Assembly: GCA_020636095.1 (NCBI GenBank)
Contig: JACJYN010000012.1
Location: 62,001 to 126,000 of the forward strand
Length of the DNA stretch: 64,000 nucleotides
Source: Lewinellaceae bacterium
Lineage (GTDB): Bacteria > Bacteroidota > Bacteroidia > Chitinophagales > Saprospiraceae
Direction of reading: 5' to 3'
Shown piece by piece: positions 1 to 9,230 of this stretch (position 1 is the first letter of the stretch; every line of letters begins with the position of its first letter). The notes under the pieces were generated by a model. That model searched no databases and had not been told where the DNA came from. It worked only from the letters and a program-made list of their open reading frames with translations. Both the position numbers and the translations under genes were made by a program.

Positions 1-2
1 TC

Positions 3-1712
3 TTCGAAGAAGAAACAGCAAAAGAAGAACAGGAGGAACTGGCGACCACTGAACGTTTTGAATTGCAGCACGAAACCTCCAAGGTGATCTCGGAAGAGAT
101 TGAGAACAAAATGGCCCATGGCTTTTCAGTCGAAACCGGAGGCGAGGGGAGTGCGGGCGCCTACTCTTTCTACATTGATGCTGGCTACAACTATGCCGGC
201 GAATCATCTTCTTCCAACTCCATGGAAAAATCCGATCAGCAATCCTCCACCTTTTCGCGGGAAGTGACCTCCAAAGCGGCCACCCGCATCGCAGAACGCA
301 GGAGAGAAGAGCTGGTAAAAAAAGTGTTGGAAGAAATCGAGGAGACCAACACGCATGAAATAGACAACAAAGGCGAGGGCGCCACCCATGTGACGGGAAT
401 TTATCAGTGGGTAGACAAGGTATACGAAGTCAGGAAGTACAATTACGGAAGCCATATGATGTTTGACATCATGGTGCCTGAACCAGGCGCTTTTTACAGG
501 GAGGCTCTGTTGTCTCATCCGCCAGAAGGGAGCGAATTCTTAGAGCCGGCCCCATTTGATAAAAAAGCTAGCGAAATCACTGCTTCCAACTATTTAAAAT
601 ACACCAAGAAATACAAAGTAACCGGGATTGAACCCCCGCCATTGAAATACATTACCTTATCCAAGGTGTTCAAACAAAAAGCGCCCAATAATGAAGGGAC
701 ATCCAGTTCGATGATTGAAGGAGAAGAAATAAACATTCCGGAGGGATATCAGGCGGTGAGCGCTAATGTAGTTGTTTCTTCCGGCTATTTTTCCGGGCCG
801 AAAGTCGAAAACATGGACTTAGGCAAGCTCAAAGCCCACGTCCGTCTGAGTTTAGGACGAAAGACCTGGGACAAAAAGCAGTATATAGGGGGCACCAAGC
901 ATAGTTACAAGCTAAACAACGAAAAAGGAAGCATCCCCATATCATTACGCACATTTAACACTACGGCATTTATTGCGAATATCGAGGTCAACTGTCAGCG
1001 GACCACCCGTGCCTACCTGGAATGGCAGATCAGAACGCATGCCGCCATAATGGAGCAGTACCTGAACCTAAAAATGGAGTACGAGGAGTCATTAGCAGCT
1101 GCTGGAATTCGCCAGGGCATCGCCATTCAGGGGCGCAACCCGGAAGAGAACCGGAAGATTGAAAAGGCTGAACTCAAGAAACTGTGCCTTTCCATCATCA
1201 CCGGGCAGCATTTTGATGACTTTGACTCACTTTATTACCCCGACGATTCTCCTCTGCCGCAGATCAAGTTTCACACCGCTCAATCCGAGGGTCTATACAT
1301 CCGGTTTTTCGAGCAAGCCTTTGAATGGGAGAACATGATGTACGTATTTTATCCCTATTTCTGGAGTCGGAAAGCACTGTGGTTAGACCGCCTGTTCATT
1401 CAGGACACGGACCCGCTACACGTTGAATTCCTTAAATCAGGTTCTGCTCGGGTCGTCCTTCCTGTCCGGGAGAATTTCGAGGAACCGGTACTACACTTTT
1501 TGGAAACCGGTGAAATCCCCACTACTGAAGAATTGTGTGATATCAACAGCGACCTTTATCTACCAATAGCTGAAGAGATCAAAGAAAAACAAGGCGCATC
1601 AAATGGCAAGTACCGGCCAGTAGACACCTGGGAAGTCCGGTTGCCGACACAATTGGTGATATTGAGGCCGGATGGTACCTTGCCCAATTGGGAATCGGAG
1701 GAAGAAGAGTAA
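3..1712 (+). CDS. Unknown protein, 5' end outside the window
   Basis: The reading frame is open from base 3, so the gene starts left of the window; the TTG at 63 is internal and not a convincing start. About 569 residues are visible. The N-terminal part is charged and rich in Glu/Lys with a Ser/Gly-rich stretch, then a mixed alpha/beta region and an acidic C-terminus ending in several Glu. There is no membrane segment and no catalytic motif I recognise. The stop lies 43 bases before a patatin-like phospholipase on the same strand, so the two are probably co-transcribed. The family is not recognised; a structural or carrier protein that works with the phospholipase is possible but only a guess. 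Confidence 0.75.
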   Translation, partial: FEEETAKEEQEELATTERFELQHETSKVISEEIENKMAHGFSVETGGEGSAGAYSFYIDAGYNYAGESSSSNSMEKSDQQSSTFSREVTSKAATRIAERRREELVKKVLEEIEETNTHEIDNKGEGATHVTGIYQWVDKVYEVRKYNYGSHMMFDIMVPEPGAFYREALLSHPPEGSEFLEPAPFDKKASEITASNYLKYTKKYKVTGIEPPPLKYITLSKVFKQKAPNNEGTSSSMIEGEEINIPEGYQAVSANVVVSSGYFSGPKVENMDLGKLKAHVRLSLGRKTWDKKQYIGGTKHSYKLNNEKGSIPISLRTFNTTAFIANIEVNCQRTTRAYLEWQIRTHAAIMEQYLNLKMEYEESLAAAGIRQGIAIQGRNPEENRKIEKAELKKLCLSIITGQHFDDFDSLYYPDDSPLPQIKFHTAQSEGLYIRFFEQAFEWENMMYVFYPYFWSRKALWLDRLFIQDTDPLHVEFLKSGSARVVLPVRENFEEPVLHFLETGEIPTTEELCDINSDLYLPIAEEIKEKQGASNGKYRPVDTWEVRLPTQLVILRPDGTLPNWESEEEE

Positions 1713-1755
1713 ACCCTACAGTCTACTGAAAACTGAGTAGCGAAAAATAAAAAAG

Positions 1756-3087
1756 ATGGCTAAGGACGAAAGGCTTTTGACACCGGAAGAAGTAGAGTAC
1801 ATTGCTTTTGAAGGCGGAGGCGGGAAAGGCAATGCATACCTGGGCGCCATAAAGGCAATTTGGGAAATGATTCTCACAAAGGAAAACAGCTTGAAAGGTT
1901 ACGCCGGCGCCTCAGCTGGAGCGATAACGGCCCTTCTTCTCGCTAGCGGCTATTCCCACTCTAAGATTAAGGAAATTTTATCCACTGATTTCAACCGGTT
2001 TTTCGATTTCCCGGAACCAGGAAAAAAATTCATTGCAGGCGAGAACCTGGCATCCACTCCCGATCCTTTGGATGCTCAGGCATCTAGTCCTGCGCTTAAG
2101 TCAAAAATTGCCGAGTTGGAGGCTTTTGGCAAAAAAATGCTGGATGAAGGGACGAGCGAAATCAAGGAAGCATTTCTCGCCACATTGAATATTTCGGAAT
2201 TAGTGAAAAAAAGTATAAAGGATATTACTACCCTGTTGATCTCTGGATCTCTGCGTACGGAGAACCCCGTTCTGGCCACCAAGCTCAGAATGTGGAAAAA
2301 CAGATACTGGGCATGCGTTATGAAAGACCTGGGTTTATTTTCCGGTTTTGAAATCCATAATTTCTTCAACAAAATAATAAAGGCCAAATATTCCGGTTCA
2401 GGAAGCAAAGGCTGGGTTAATTTTGAGGATCATTATAAATTTTTCGGGAAAAAATTGAAATTTACCGCTGTGAACCTGACCACTCAAAAAGTTCACATTT
2501 TATCCAAAGAAACTACGCCAAAGCTTCCTGTAGCGACAGCTGCTCGGATGTCAATGAGCCTGCCATTGGTATACAAGCCGGTCATTTTCAATAAAAAAGC
2601 ATTGTCCAAATACGAGCTAGTGGATTCGATATGGGGAGGTTTTTGGGTGGATGGCGGGCTTTTCAATAACGCCCCTGTTCAGGTATTTGACAGTGACAAG
2701 AGCCTGCTTTTCAGGTTGGGAAACCACGATGAGAGAAACGAAATTGATTCCATTCTAAGCCTTTTCAAGGTTTGGTTTTTAAAGGTAGGTGTGCTCGGAA
2801 GCGGCTCGGGGCAGATTTCGGAATCCACCTTTAAATACTATTATCAGCATCTAATCACGCTGGATACTACTGGCACAAGTTTGCTGAAATTTAACCTTCC
2901 TCCCTACTCATTGGGTAAGTTGGAGGAGAGAAATTACGAGATTACTAAGAAGTATTTTCAAGACGCATCACTGCAAAAGCAGTTGGAAGAGGTTGAGAAA
3001 GAGGAGGAGCAGTACCCGCAAAGCCAGTATCCAAAACTGAGTGGGCAGGAAGATTGGAAAGATATTGATCAAGTGTCAGAAATGTAG
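1756..3087 (+). CDS. Patatin-like phospholipase
   Basis: A 443-residue protein with the patatin fold signatures in order. A glycine-rich oxyanion loop (EGGGGKGNAYLG, residues 19-30) is followed by the nucleophile elbow GASAG with Ser53, and the catalytic Asp sits in WVDGGLFNN near residue 298, giving the usual Ser-Asp dyad. The family hydrolyses acyl ester bonds of membrane lipids. No signal peptide or membrane helix is visible, so it should act in the cytoplasm or at the inner membrane face unless exported another way. It follows the partial upstream gene by 43 bp. In a window this rich in conflict-type proteases, a membrane-damaging effector role is plausible but inferred; a housekeeping lipase is the alternative. 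Confidence 0.88.
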   Translation: MAKDERLLTPEEVEYIAFEGGGGKGNAYLGAIKAIWEMILTKENSLKGYAGASAGAITALLLASGYSHSKIKEILSTDFNRFFDFPEPGKKFIAGENLASTPDPLDAQASSPALKSKIAELEAFGKKMLDEGTSEIKEAFLATLNISELVKKSIKDITTLLISGSLRTENPVLATKLRMWKNRYWACVMKDLGLFSGFEIHNFFNKIIKAKYSGSGSKGWVNFEDHYKFFGKKLKFTAVNLTTQKVHILSKETTPKLPVATAARMSMSLPLVYKPVIFNKKALSKYELVDSIWGGFWVDGGLFNNAPVQVFDSDKSLLFRLGNHDERNEIDSILSLFKVWFLKVGVLGSGSGQISESTFKYYYQHLITLDTTGTSLLKFNLPPYSLGKLEERNYEITKKYFQDASLQKQLEEVEKEEEQYPQSQYPKLSGQEDWKDIDQVSEM

Positions 3088-3340
3088 CCTTCACTTTAAT
3101 GCAATTGTAGTATTTTTCATATCCCTTGTATCAATCATTGTATACAACCTGCCATTCTCGCCTCCAAAGCACTGCCTCTCACCGAGCTCTGAACGCCTCT
3201 ACCAGGACTACCTCGACATGAGAAGCGACAAGCAGCCTGGCGAGGAATACGACCTCATCGAGTGGTGGAGCGAGGAGTTGATGCTACAGCCGTTTTTTGC
3301 GCTGGAGAAGAAGGTGGGGCAGGAGGGGAAGGCGGAGTGA
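3041..3340 (+). CDS. Small putative membrane protein overlapping the patatin gene end
   Basis: A 99-residue frame that begins 47 bases inside the end of the patatin gene. It has a hydrophobic stretch at about residues 19-38, able to span a membrane once, followed by an acidic soluble tail with Trp-Trp and many Glu. No family is recognised. A shorter product from the internal ATG at 3218 is possible. It could also be the remnant of a longer gene. Coding status is uncertain. Confidence 0.35.
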   Translation: MGRKIGKILIKCQKCSLHFNAIVVFFISLVSIIVYNLPFSPPKHCLSPSSERLYQDYLDMRSDKQPGEEYDLIEWWSEELMLQPFFALEKKVGQEGKAE

Positions 3341-3635
3341 AACGGGGCTAACTTCAGAGAACTGTAGTTTGTGGAAAATGACAAAATCTTGCCCGGCTCG
3401 CCAAAACACGCTTATTTGTTGTAGCCGAATTTTTCACAAATCAATGCTCAAATTATACATGAGGCGCCGGTAGGCGCCGCAATTTTGGAAACGGCGCGCG
3501 TAAGTTTCTGTCCTCAAGAAGGAAGTTGATCCTACATTGCCAGCAATGTTAGTTTTACTTTGCGATTACAAGGAAAATTGAATAAAGTGGTTGCGGAGGA
3601 GAAGAATAATTTCCGGGAAAGGAGGGAAAGGCATT

Positions 3636-6260
3636 TTATCTCTTTAGGCGTTTCCTTTTCATTGCTCGTCTTGCGGCCCATTCATCCAGGATAAATATCA
3701 CCAAGTAGGCACCCCAGGAGAATAGAGCAAGTAGAGCGACGGCGAGTAGCACATCGGCAGTGATCTTTGGGCGGGGGAGTTGGCTATCAGAATCATCTTT
3801 GGCCTTTCGGTAGGAAGGCTTGCGCCCGGACGCTCTCAATGCCTGGAATATTTCGCCAATGATGTCTATCATCATCAAAATGGAAAAGATGCCGACGGTG
3901 AAGAAAGAAAAAAGCAAGATGGCCAGCAAGACGCCGGGAGGCATAGGCATAAACTTCCTCTTTGTCAGGTTGCCGAGGCCGGGCACCCTTACCGCAAGTT
4001 TGCCATACTTCAAAAAACCGGCAAAGATGTATTCCCTCAGAGGAGAGTCCTCTTCCAGTTCTTTTTCCACCTCTTTGTACAGTCCTGGGATGAGCGGCGC
4101 AATTTTCCTCGTGTGTGGGATCGCAATAGCAATCGGGTCTTCCCCGATATTTTGATCCAGGCCCTCCCGGAAAAAAGAGGAGATGGCCTCTCGCACCTGT
4201 AGTTCCTGTTTAGGTTCGAGCAGGCTAATGAGCAGAAGCCTCAGCCAATCGGGCATATATCCCTGCCTGAACCAGGGCAGTTGGACCAACCTCATCAAGA
4301 GGGTGGGGGATTGGAATAAAGGTTCGGTGGTTCCTTCAAAGGCCAGGCGGTGGCCCAGGAAGAAGGTCAGCCGTAGATTCACCTGAGGGAAGATAGCGCA
4401 GGCAGAGAGCCACATCATACCATAGGGCCCTAAAAACAGCTTCAGTTCGGAGAGGAGTTGCCGTGCCAACTCCTCCGGCGGAGGCATAGTTTCCATCCAG
4501 GTGATGGTGTTGCCTCTTAGCAGGGCGGGAAGAAAATTGGATACCGCATCCGGAGCTTCCAGCAAGCGAGCCTGGCTGGCGGTGTGCAACTTCATCCTTC
4601 GGATGCTATCGGCGGAGAATGGATAGACGGAAAAGCCCAACTGAGATAGAAGCTGGTATTTATTATGTGTCTTTTTTAGATACTCAGGAGAAAAAAGCGC
4701 CTTTTTTTTCCATTCAGAGAAAGCCGGAAATGCCCATGGCTCTAATTCTCCGGTAAAGGGGTTGCGAATACCATCAAGGCCGGAAAACACCAGCAAAACA
4801 TGCTTGGGGAAACGCCCTCCAAGATGATCCAGGGACGCCCTTGTTCCGTCTTTAGAAGAATAGCAATATCTGGGGTCCTTATCAAAAAAATAAATTTCCG
4901 TTTCGGCCATATCTTCCTGCAGCAATTCTACCAACAGGCCGGCGTATGCTGCAAGTTGATCCTCTTGCGACCATTGGTCGATGAGGATCAAATAAACCGG
5001 GAACCGTTTTTGATGGACAAACACAGGAGAGAACATCCCCGCATAGGCTGCCGTTTTCCTCACGGTCCTTTTCACGTCCAGGCCCATCCTGGCGCCTTCG
5101 TCCCGATGGCCGGGAAGGGCAATATCGGAGAGGTAGCTTTCCATGTCTCTGCTGTGGCGGCGGGAAGGCGGAAACAGTTCCGCAAGATGGAATTGCTCGT
5201 CTATGTTGGGGAATCTTCGTTTCAAATAGAGCGAAGAAGCCACCTGGGGAGAGAAATAGAGCAAAATGAATAAAATGAGGTTGATGCTGAGCACCGCCAG
5301 CAATATGTTTTGGACCGGGAGCTCATTCATTTTCTCATAGGCCACATGGATATAGCCGCTGTTCAAGTAGAGAAAGTAGCCACCCGGCTCGCCCTGGATA
5401 TTTTCGTTAACCATTCTGAACCTTTCCACCTTACCGTCAACGATCTTGTCTACAAAACACGCTGGCGAATCGAATTTGATAAGCCAAATTCCTGTGGTAT
5501 CGGCCCTGGGGAGGAACGCCATTTGGAACAAAACGGTGCTATCTCCCATATTGAGATAGTTGGAATCTTCAGCGGCCCAGTCAAAAGACAAGACGCTGGC
5601 TCCCAGGGTGGCCGTATCCGGGGCCGGGAGGAGGCCCTTGTTGCTTCGCAGGATGAACTTCCGGAAATCCAGCCCATTCGAGGCGTACCGGATGCGCAGG
5701 CTTAACCCGGTGACGGAGTCAAGCCCGGAGACAAATACAGCAACAGGAGTTGTTTGTATGCCCCCGATATCTTCGATCAGTATCTGGGAGATGGAAAGCC
5801 TGATTTCAGGTTGAGGAGGAGGTGAGATCATAGATGTGACATAAAAGGTTATGGCAGCAACTCCCAGAATAACCATTAACAAAGGCAGCAGGTCGTTGGT
5901 AGGGGTAATATGGTGTAGTTCCTCCTTTTTCTCCCTGCTGGCTTCAATGCTAACTTCTTCACTTTTTCGTTTTTCATGGTATTTTCCGATCCGATTTGCC
6001 CATCCCCAACTGAAGAAGAAGTTTTTAAATTGATGGTGTTGTTCCGGGTATTTGCAGAGCAATGGGCTGAGGAAGGGAAAAAGTTGAGGAAGGCTTTCAG
6101 GAAGCCTGTTACGTTTGGAAAGTTCCAACAACAATACGTAGACTTCCTCTTTCACTTTAATATCAAAAAGGGCTCCTTTTTCCTTTGACCAATCATTCAG
6201 AAAGGAATCCAGCACCGGCAAGGCGTCCTGTACACTAATATGTCCAATAGAGGAAGTCAA
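3636..6260 (-). CDS. Large membrane protein with vWA-like region, partner of MoxR ATPase and CHAT protease
   Basis: An 874-residue protein, last gene of a three-gene minus-strand operon; its start overlaps the stop of the AAA ATPase gene by 4 bp (ATGA, 6257-6260). Order: a small helical N-terminal domain (about 1-95), TM helix (about 123-143), an extracytoplasmic beta-sandwich-like domain (about 150-310), TM helix (about 315-335), a Rossmann/vWA-like region (about 395-560, with VYLILIDQWSQED where an intact MIDAS would read DxSxS), an all-helical region, and two C-terminal TM helices (about 780-805 and 840-862). The gene order CHAT, MoxR, vWA-like fits described vWA-MoxR conflict systems, where the ATPase remodels the vWA protein and the protease is the effector. 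The MIDAS is degenerate, so the vWA call is tentative. Confidence 0.7.
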   Translation of the reverse strand: MTSSIGHISVQDALPVLDSFLNDWSKEKGALFDIKVKEEVYVLLLELSKRNRLPESLPQLFPFLSPLLCKYPEQHHQFKNFFFSWGWANRIGKYHEKRKSEEVSIEASREKKEELHHITPTNDLLPLLMVILGVAAITFYVTSMISPPPQPEIRLSISQILIEDIGGIQTTPVAVFVSGLDSVTGLSLRIRYASNGLDFRKFILRSNKGLLPAPDTATLGASVLSFDWAAEDSNYLNMGDSTVLFQMAFLPRADTTGIWLIKFDSPACFVDKIVDGKVERFRMVNENIQGEPGGYFLYLNSGYIHVAYEKMNELPVQNILLAVLSINLILFILLYFSPQVASSLYLKRRFPNIDEQFHLAELFPPSRRHSRDMESYLSDIALPGHRDEGARMGLDVKRTVRKTAAYAGMFSPVFVHQKRFPVYLILIDQWSQEDQLAAYAGLLVELLQEDMAETEIYFFDKDPRYCYSSKDGTRASLDHLGGRFPKHVLLVFSGLDGIRNPFTGELEPWAFPAFSEWKKKALFSPEYLKKTHNKYQLLSQLGFSVYPFSADSIRRMKLHTASQARLLEAPDAVSNFLPALLRGNTITWMETMPPPEELARQLLSELKLFLGPYGMMWLSACAIFPQVNLRLTFFLGHRLAFEGTTEPLFQSPTLLMRLVQLPWFRQGYMPDWLRLLLISLLEPKQELQVREAISSFFREGLDQNIGEDPIAIAIPHTRKIAPLIPGLYKEVEKELEEDSPLREYIFAGFLKYGKLAVRVPGLGNLTKRKFMPMPPGVLLAILLFSFFTVGIFSILMMIDIIGEIFQALRASGRKPSYRKAKDDSDSQLPRPKITADVLLAVALLALFSWGAYLVIFILDEWAARRAMKRKRLKR

Positions 6261-7255
6261 GTTATATTTTCAGGCCATTCATTGAAAAAGATCAAGGCAG
6301 CTTTCTGGTCGTCCTTATGTTTACAGAGCGTCCCGATGGTGCTTTGGAGCATATCCCATTCCAAAGATCTTTTCTGCCTGTACTGGGGAATGTCGAACAT
6401 GGCATTTACCCAGGTGATCAATTCGCCGATCGAGGGATTTCTGATCAGGGCTTTCTTGCCTCGCAAGAAGAGGAAGAAGCCGGTCATGTCAGCCAGCAGC
6501 GGATCATTTCGATGATTGGTTAACAGGCGATTCAGGACAATCTGTTCAAGCACCTCCGGGTCGGAAGGGAATTCAATGTGGTGGTAGATGCAGCGCCTCA
6601 GAAAGGGCTCCGGTAGGCTTTTCTCCAGGTTGCTGGTGATGACCACAACAGGGGCATATTCCTTATTATCTTTTTCGATCCCGATCCGGTTGACCCTCAA
6701 TTCCGGAATGCGGAAATACAGCTCCTCCAACTCGCTCAAAATATCGTTTGGAAAATCAATGGGCGCTTTGTCGATCTCGTCGATCAGCACCACGGAGCGT
6801 TGCTGCTTTTTGTAAGCCATGTGTGATGGCAAAATATCTTTGACCCTGGAATGAGGGTTGGCCATGATGATGGCCTTTCCCAAGGCGTTGTAATGGATGA
6901 ACTCTTTAGGCTCGCTGGGGAGTTGCAGTTGAGCCGCCTGGAAAAACCCCACCATGTTGAAGTAGTAAAAGAGGTCGGAAGCCTGGCTGGTAGATTTGGT
7001 TTCAAACTTGAAGACCGCCATATCAAACTCATGGGCAATCCGGTAAGCCAATTGGGTCTTACCGGTTCCCGGCTCTCCGGTTATGAGCAGCGGTTTGCCA
7101 ACCAGCAGCGCTACATTTACAGCATTGGCGAGTTCTTCACTGGCAATATAGTACTCGGATTTTGCTTCCTCTGTGTAACGGGAAGGCGGGAGATGCAGCG
7201 GGTTGATCTTGGACTCCAGACTTGTGCCTTTCCCTTTGAAAAATGGAAAACTCAT
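6257..7255 (-). CDS. MoxR-like AAA+ ATPase
   Basis: A 332-residue single-domain AAA+ protein. Walker A is GEPGTGKT at residues 60-67 and Walker B is VVLIDEIDKAP near 155-165, followed by a sensor-1 region with VVVITSNLEKSLPEPFLRRC, which carries the expected Asn and the arginine-finger-like RR. Size and motif spacing suit the MoxR/AAA_5 branch, which usually works on vWA-domain partners. It overlaps both neighbours by 4 bp (7252-7255 and 6257-6260), so translation of the three proteins is coupled. Role by context: nucleotide-driven switch between the CHAT protein upstream and the membrane/vWA-like protein downstream. Confidence 0.88.
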   Translation of the reverse strand: MSFPFFKGKGTSLESKINPLHLPPSRYTEEAKSEYYIASEELANAVNVALLVGKPLLITGEPGTGKTQLAYRIAHEFDMAVFKFETKSTSQASDLFYYFNMVGFFQAAQLQLPSEPKEFIHYNALGKAIIMANPHSRVKDILPSHMAYKKQQRSVVLIDEIDKAPIDFPNDILSELEELYFRIPELRVNRIGIEKDNKEYAPVVVITSNLEKSLPEPFLRRCIYHHIEFPSDPEVLEQIVLNRLLTNHRNDPLLADMTGFFLFLRGKKALIRNPSIGELITWVNAMFDIPQYRQKRSLEWDMLQSTIGTLCKHKDDQKAALIFFNEWPENIT

Positions 7256-8679
7256 GAGTAAATGTTTTTACAAAGTTCTTTCGTTAAATTATTGATGTCC
7301 AAAAGAGCATAGCGCCCTTTTCGCTCCAATTGCGCGAACCGCCTTCTCACCTCCGCCTTTTTAAAAACCTTTGCCAGGGGGCTCTTCTGATCCACATTGT
7401 CCATCCAGTTTTCAATAGACGAACCCTCAATTAGCTTTAATTCGGGGAGCACAAAATTCCGCGGCCCCTCCTCATTTTCCAATCCATATGTTAATTTCCG
7501 GGCAGTTTTCTCCCGGTCCCAAAAGAAGGTTTTTTTACTTCCATAGGGGGCTGTCAACTTCAAAATAGCGATGGCATTCTGTTCCGGGCGGGCATTTCGA
7601 AACTCCTCCTGCCAGAATTTGTGATGGTCTTCGACCAACCTTTTCCCATGGTGACAAAAGTCTTTGAACAGTATGGTGGTATAAAAAATGAGCAACTTAT
7701 CCCTGTTAATAGGGTCGTTCAGGATATCCTGGACCGTAGTGTTACGGTGTATTTTAAAATGAATTTGCAGTGCCCGGCATAAGGCTTCATACGACCTGTA
7801 GTTGAGATAAAAATCATAGCCTATTTCTTTTGATGTGGCCTGGAATTTCCCCGGCACCACCAACCGCTTCAGCCTTTCGATGTACAGTTCGGGACAATGT
7901 TCATAACTACCGAACAAAACCATAGGAGCGCGCGCTTCTTTTTCCATCAGGTCAACGAAATAGACATCCTGTTTATCCCGGTTGAGACGGCAAAGCAAAG
8001 CTTCGGGATTAAAATTTTCACGGGTATCATGGACTCCTGAAGGCTGAGGAGGTAGCCGCCAGTTCAAAACGTCGCTGTTCGGGTTTTTGGGATTGGGGTA
8101 CAGCCCCCAAAGATCGGCGACATTCCTATCAGTGTCCAGGCTGCGAGGGGATTCCGGTACTTCGGATTCCGGGAATTTATCATTCAGGTAGGCCGCTGCA
8201 TTTTGGTAGGCCTCTCTGATGGTTGATCCGGCCCGCATAGATTCATAGAAGCTTTCGGCGAAGGCGGCGGCCCGGCCATCTTCCACATTGGAGCTTGTTG
8301 CGATAACAGCTTCGACGCCACGCTTATGGAGGTTTTTTACTTGTTTGCGGTTCTTACATCCATTCAAAAAAACCAGTTTAAGGTTTGGGGCCTGCCCAAG
8401 CGGGATAGAGATGTTCTGGTCGAAGGCCTCGCCGTCCAAAAGGTAAAGGCTATTGGGAGAAGAATGGCCGGCAAAGTGGAAAATGCGGATCTGCTGGTGC
8501 CAGTTTCTCAAACACCAGTGGGTTGTAGTAATCGTGGCGTGTCTCACGTACTGTGAATCTACAACCTCTCTTAAGGGCTCCATCAAATTGCGGATCTTTA
8601 CCTCTTCCTCCTCCAGGGAAGCCAAGGTTTGCTTGCTGTCATTGGCGAAAATGAAAAGTAGCATGGGGTTCTTAGACAT
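7252..8679 (-). CDS. CHAT-domain (caspase-like) protease, first gene of the minus-strand operon
   Basis: A 475-residue protein. Residues 1-175 form a CHAT domain of the caspase clan CD fold. The catalytic His is in FHFAGHS (His72) and the catalytic Cys in VFLNGCKN (Cys108), both intact. The C-terminal 300 residues are a mostly helical extension with no recognised family, possibly an adaptor or effector-associated module. There is no signal peptide, so it is cytoplasmic. It heads an operon with the MoxR ATPase and the large membrane protein. The pair of CHAT protease and AAA switch suggests a dormant protease activated by a trigger. Confidence 0.87.
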   Translation of the reverse strand: MSKNPMLLFIFANDSKQTLASLEEEEVKIRNLMEPLREVVDSQYVRHATITTTHWCLRNWHQQIRIFHFAGHSSPNSLYLLDGEAFDQNISIPLGQAPNLKLVFLNGCKNRKQVKNLHKRGVEAVIATSSNVEDGRAAAFAESFYESMRAGSTIREAYQNAAAYLNDKFPESEVPESPRSLDTDRNVADLWGLYPNPKNPNSDVLNWRLPPQPSGVHDTRENFNPEALLCRLNRDKQDVYFVDLMEKEARAPMVLFGSYEHCPELYIERLKRLVVPGKFQATSKEIGYDFYLNYRSYEALCRALQIHFKIHRNTTVQDILNDPINRDKLLIFYTTILFKDFCHHGKRLVEDHHKFWQEEFRNARPEQNAIAILKLTAPYGSKKTFFWDREKTARKLTYGLENEEGPRNFVLPELKLIEGSSIENWMDNVDQKSPLAKVFKKAEVRRRFAQLERKGRYALLDINNLTKELCKNIYS

Positions 8680-9230
8680 AATGATCAGGATCTGTGTTTA
8701 TATTTCGGCTATGTGCGGCCAGGGTTGGGTGAGTGTTGGCGCTTTCAGGATGGCTTTTCCATCTCTGCAAGAGTGGAAAGGCCTCAGGGGAGGCGCCCCG
8801 AGTTTAGAGATAAGCGAATGGATCAGGCTTTATGGCAACAGATCAGACGGGCGAGGTAGGGGAATCGCAACAAGCCTGCAATGTTGAATAAGCCTGTAGC
8901 GAAAACCTGCCAACCCAATATACGAGTATTAAAACAAAAGGTTATATTTTTCACATATAAATAATTCGAGTTGCGGCCAATTCTTTGCAAGTATCTATCC
9001 CAGCTTCTTGTCCGCTCACGAAAGAGGCACAGCCGAAAGTGCTTAAGAGCTTGTTTTCCTCCATTTTCTTTCGTATTATTAACTTTCCTAACTGCGCCGT
9101 AAGACGGATGCTGTCCTTACCCGTTTGAGCCCACCTTGTCGCAAACAAACTACCGTCGCATTAGCCAAACCGCCCACTATTGCCCTTGTCAGTTGGCATA
9201 ACCAGAATACTAACCGTCAAACCCGAGGTG
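8680..9230. other. Divergent intergenic region, about 550 bp
   Basis: This lies between the minus-strand CHAT operon and the plus-strand pseudo-caspase gene, so it should carry promoters for both. It becomes AT-rich around 8930-8970. I see no convincing TAnnTTTG box and no small gene; the short frames here lack support. Confidence 0.5.

Noticed and set aside
8951..9148. Short minus-strand frame in the divergent intergenic region
   Set aside because: No leader, domain or conserved feature; it lies in the presumed promoter region.
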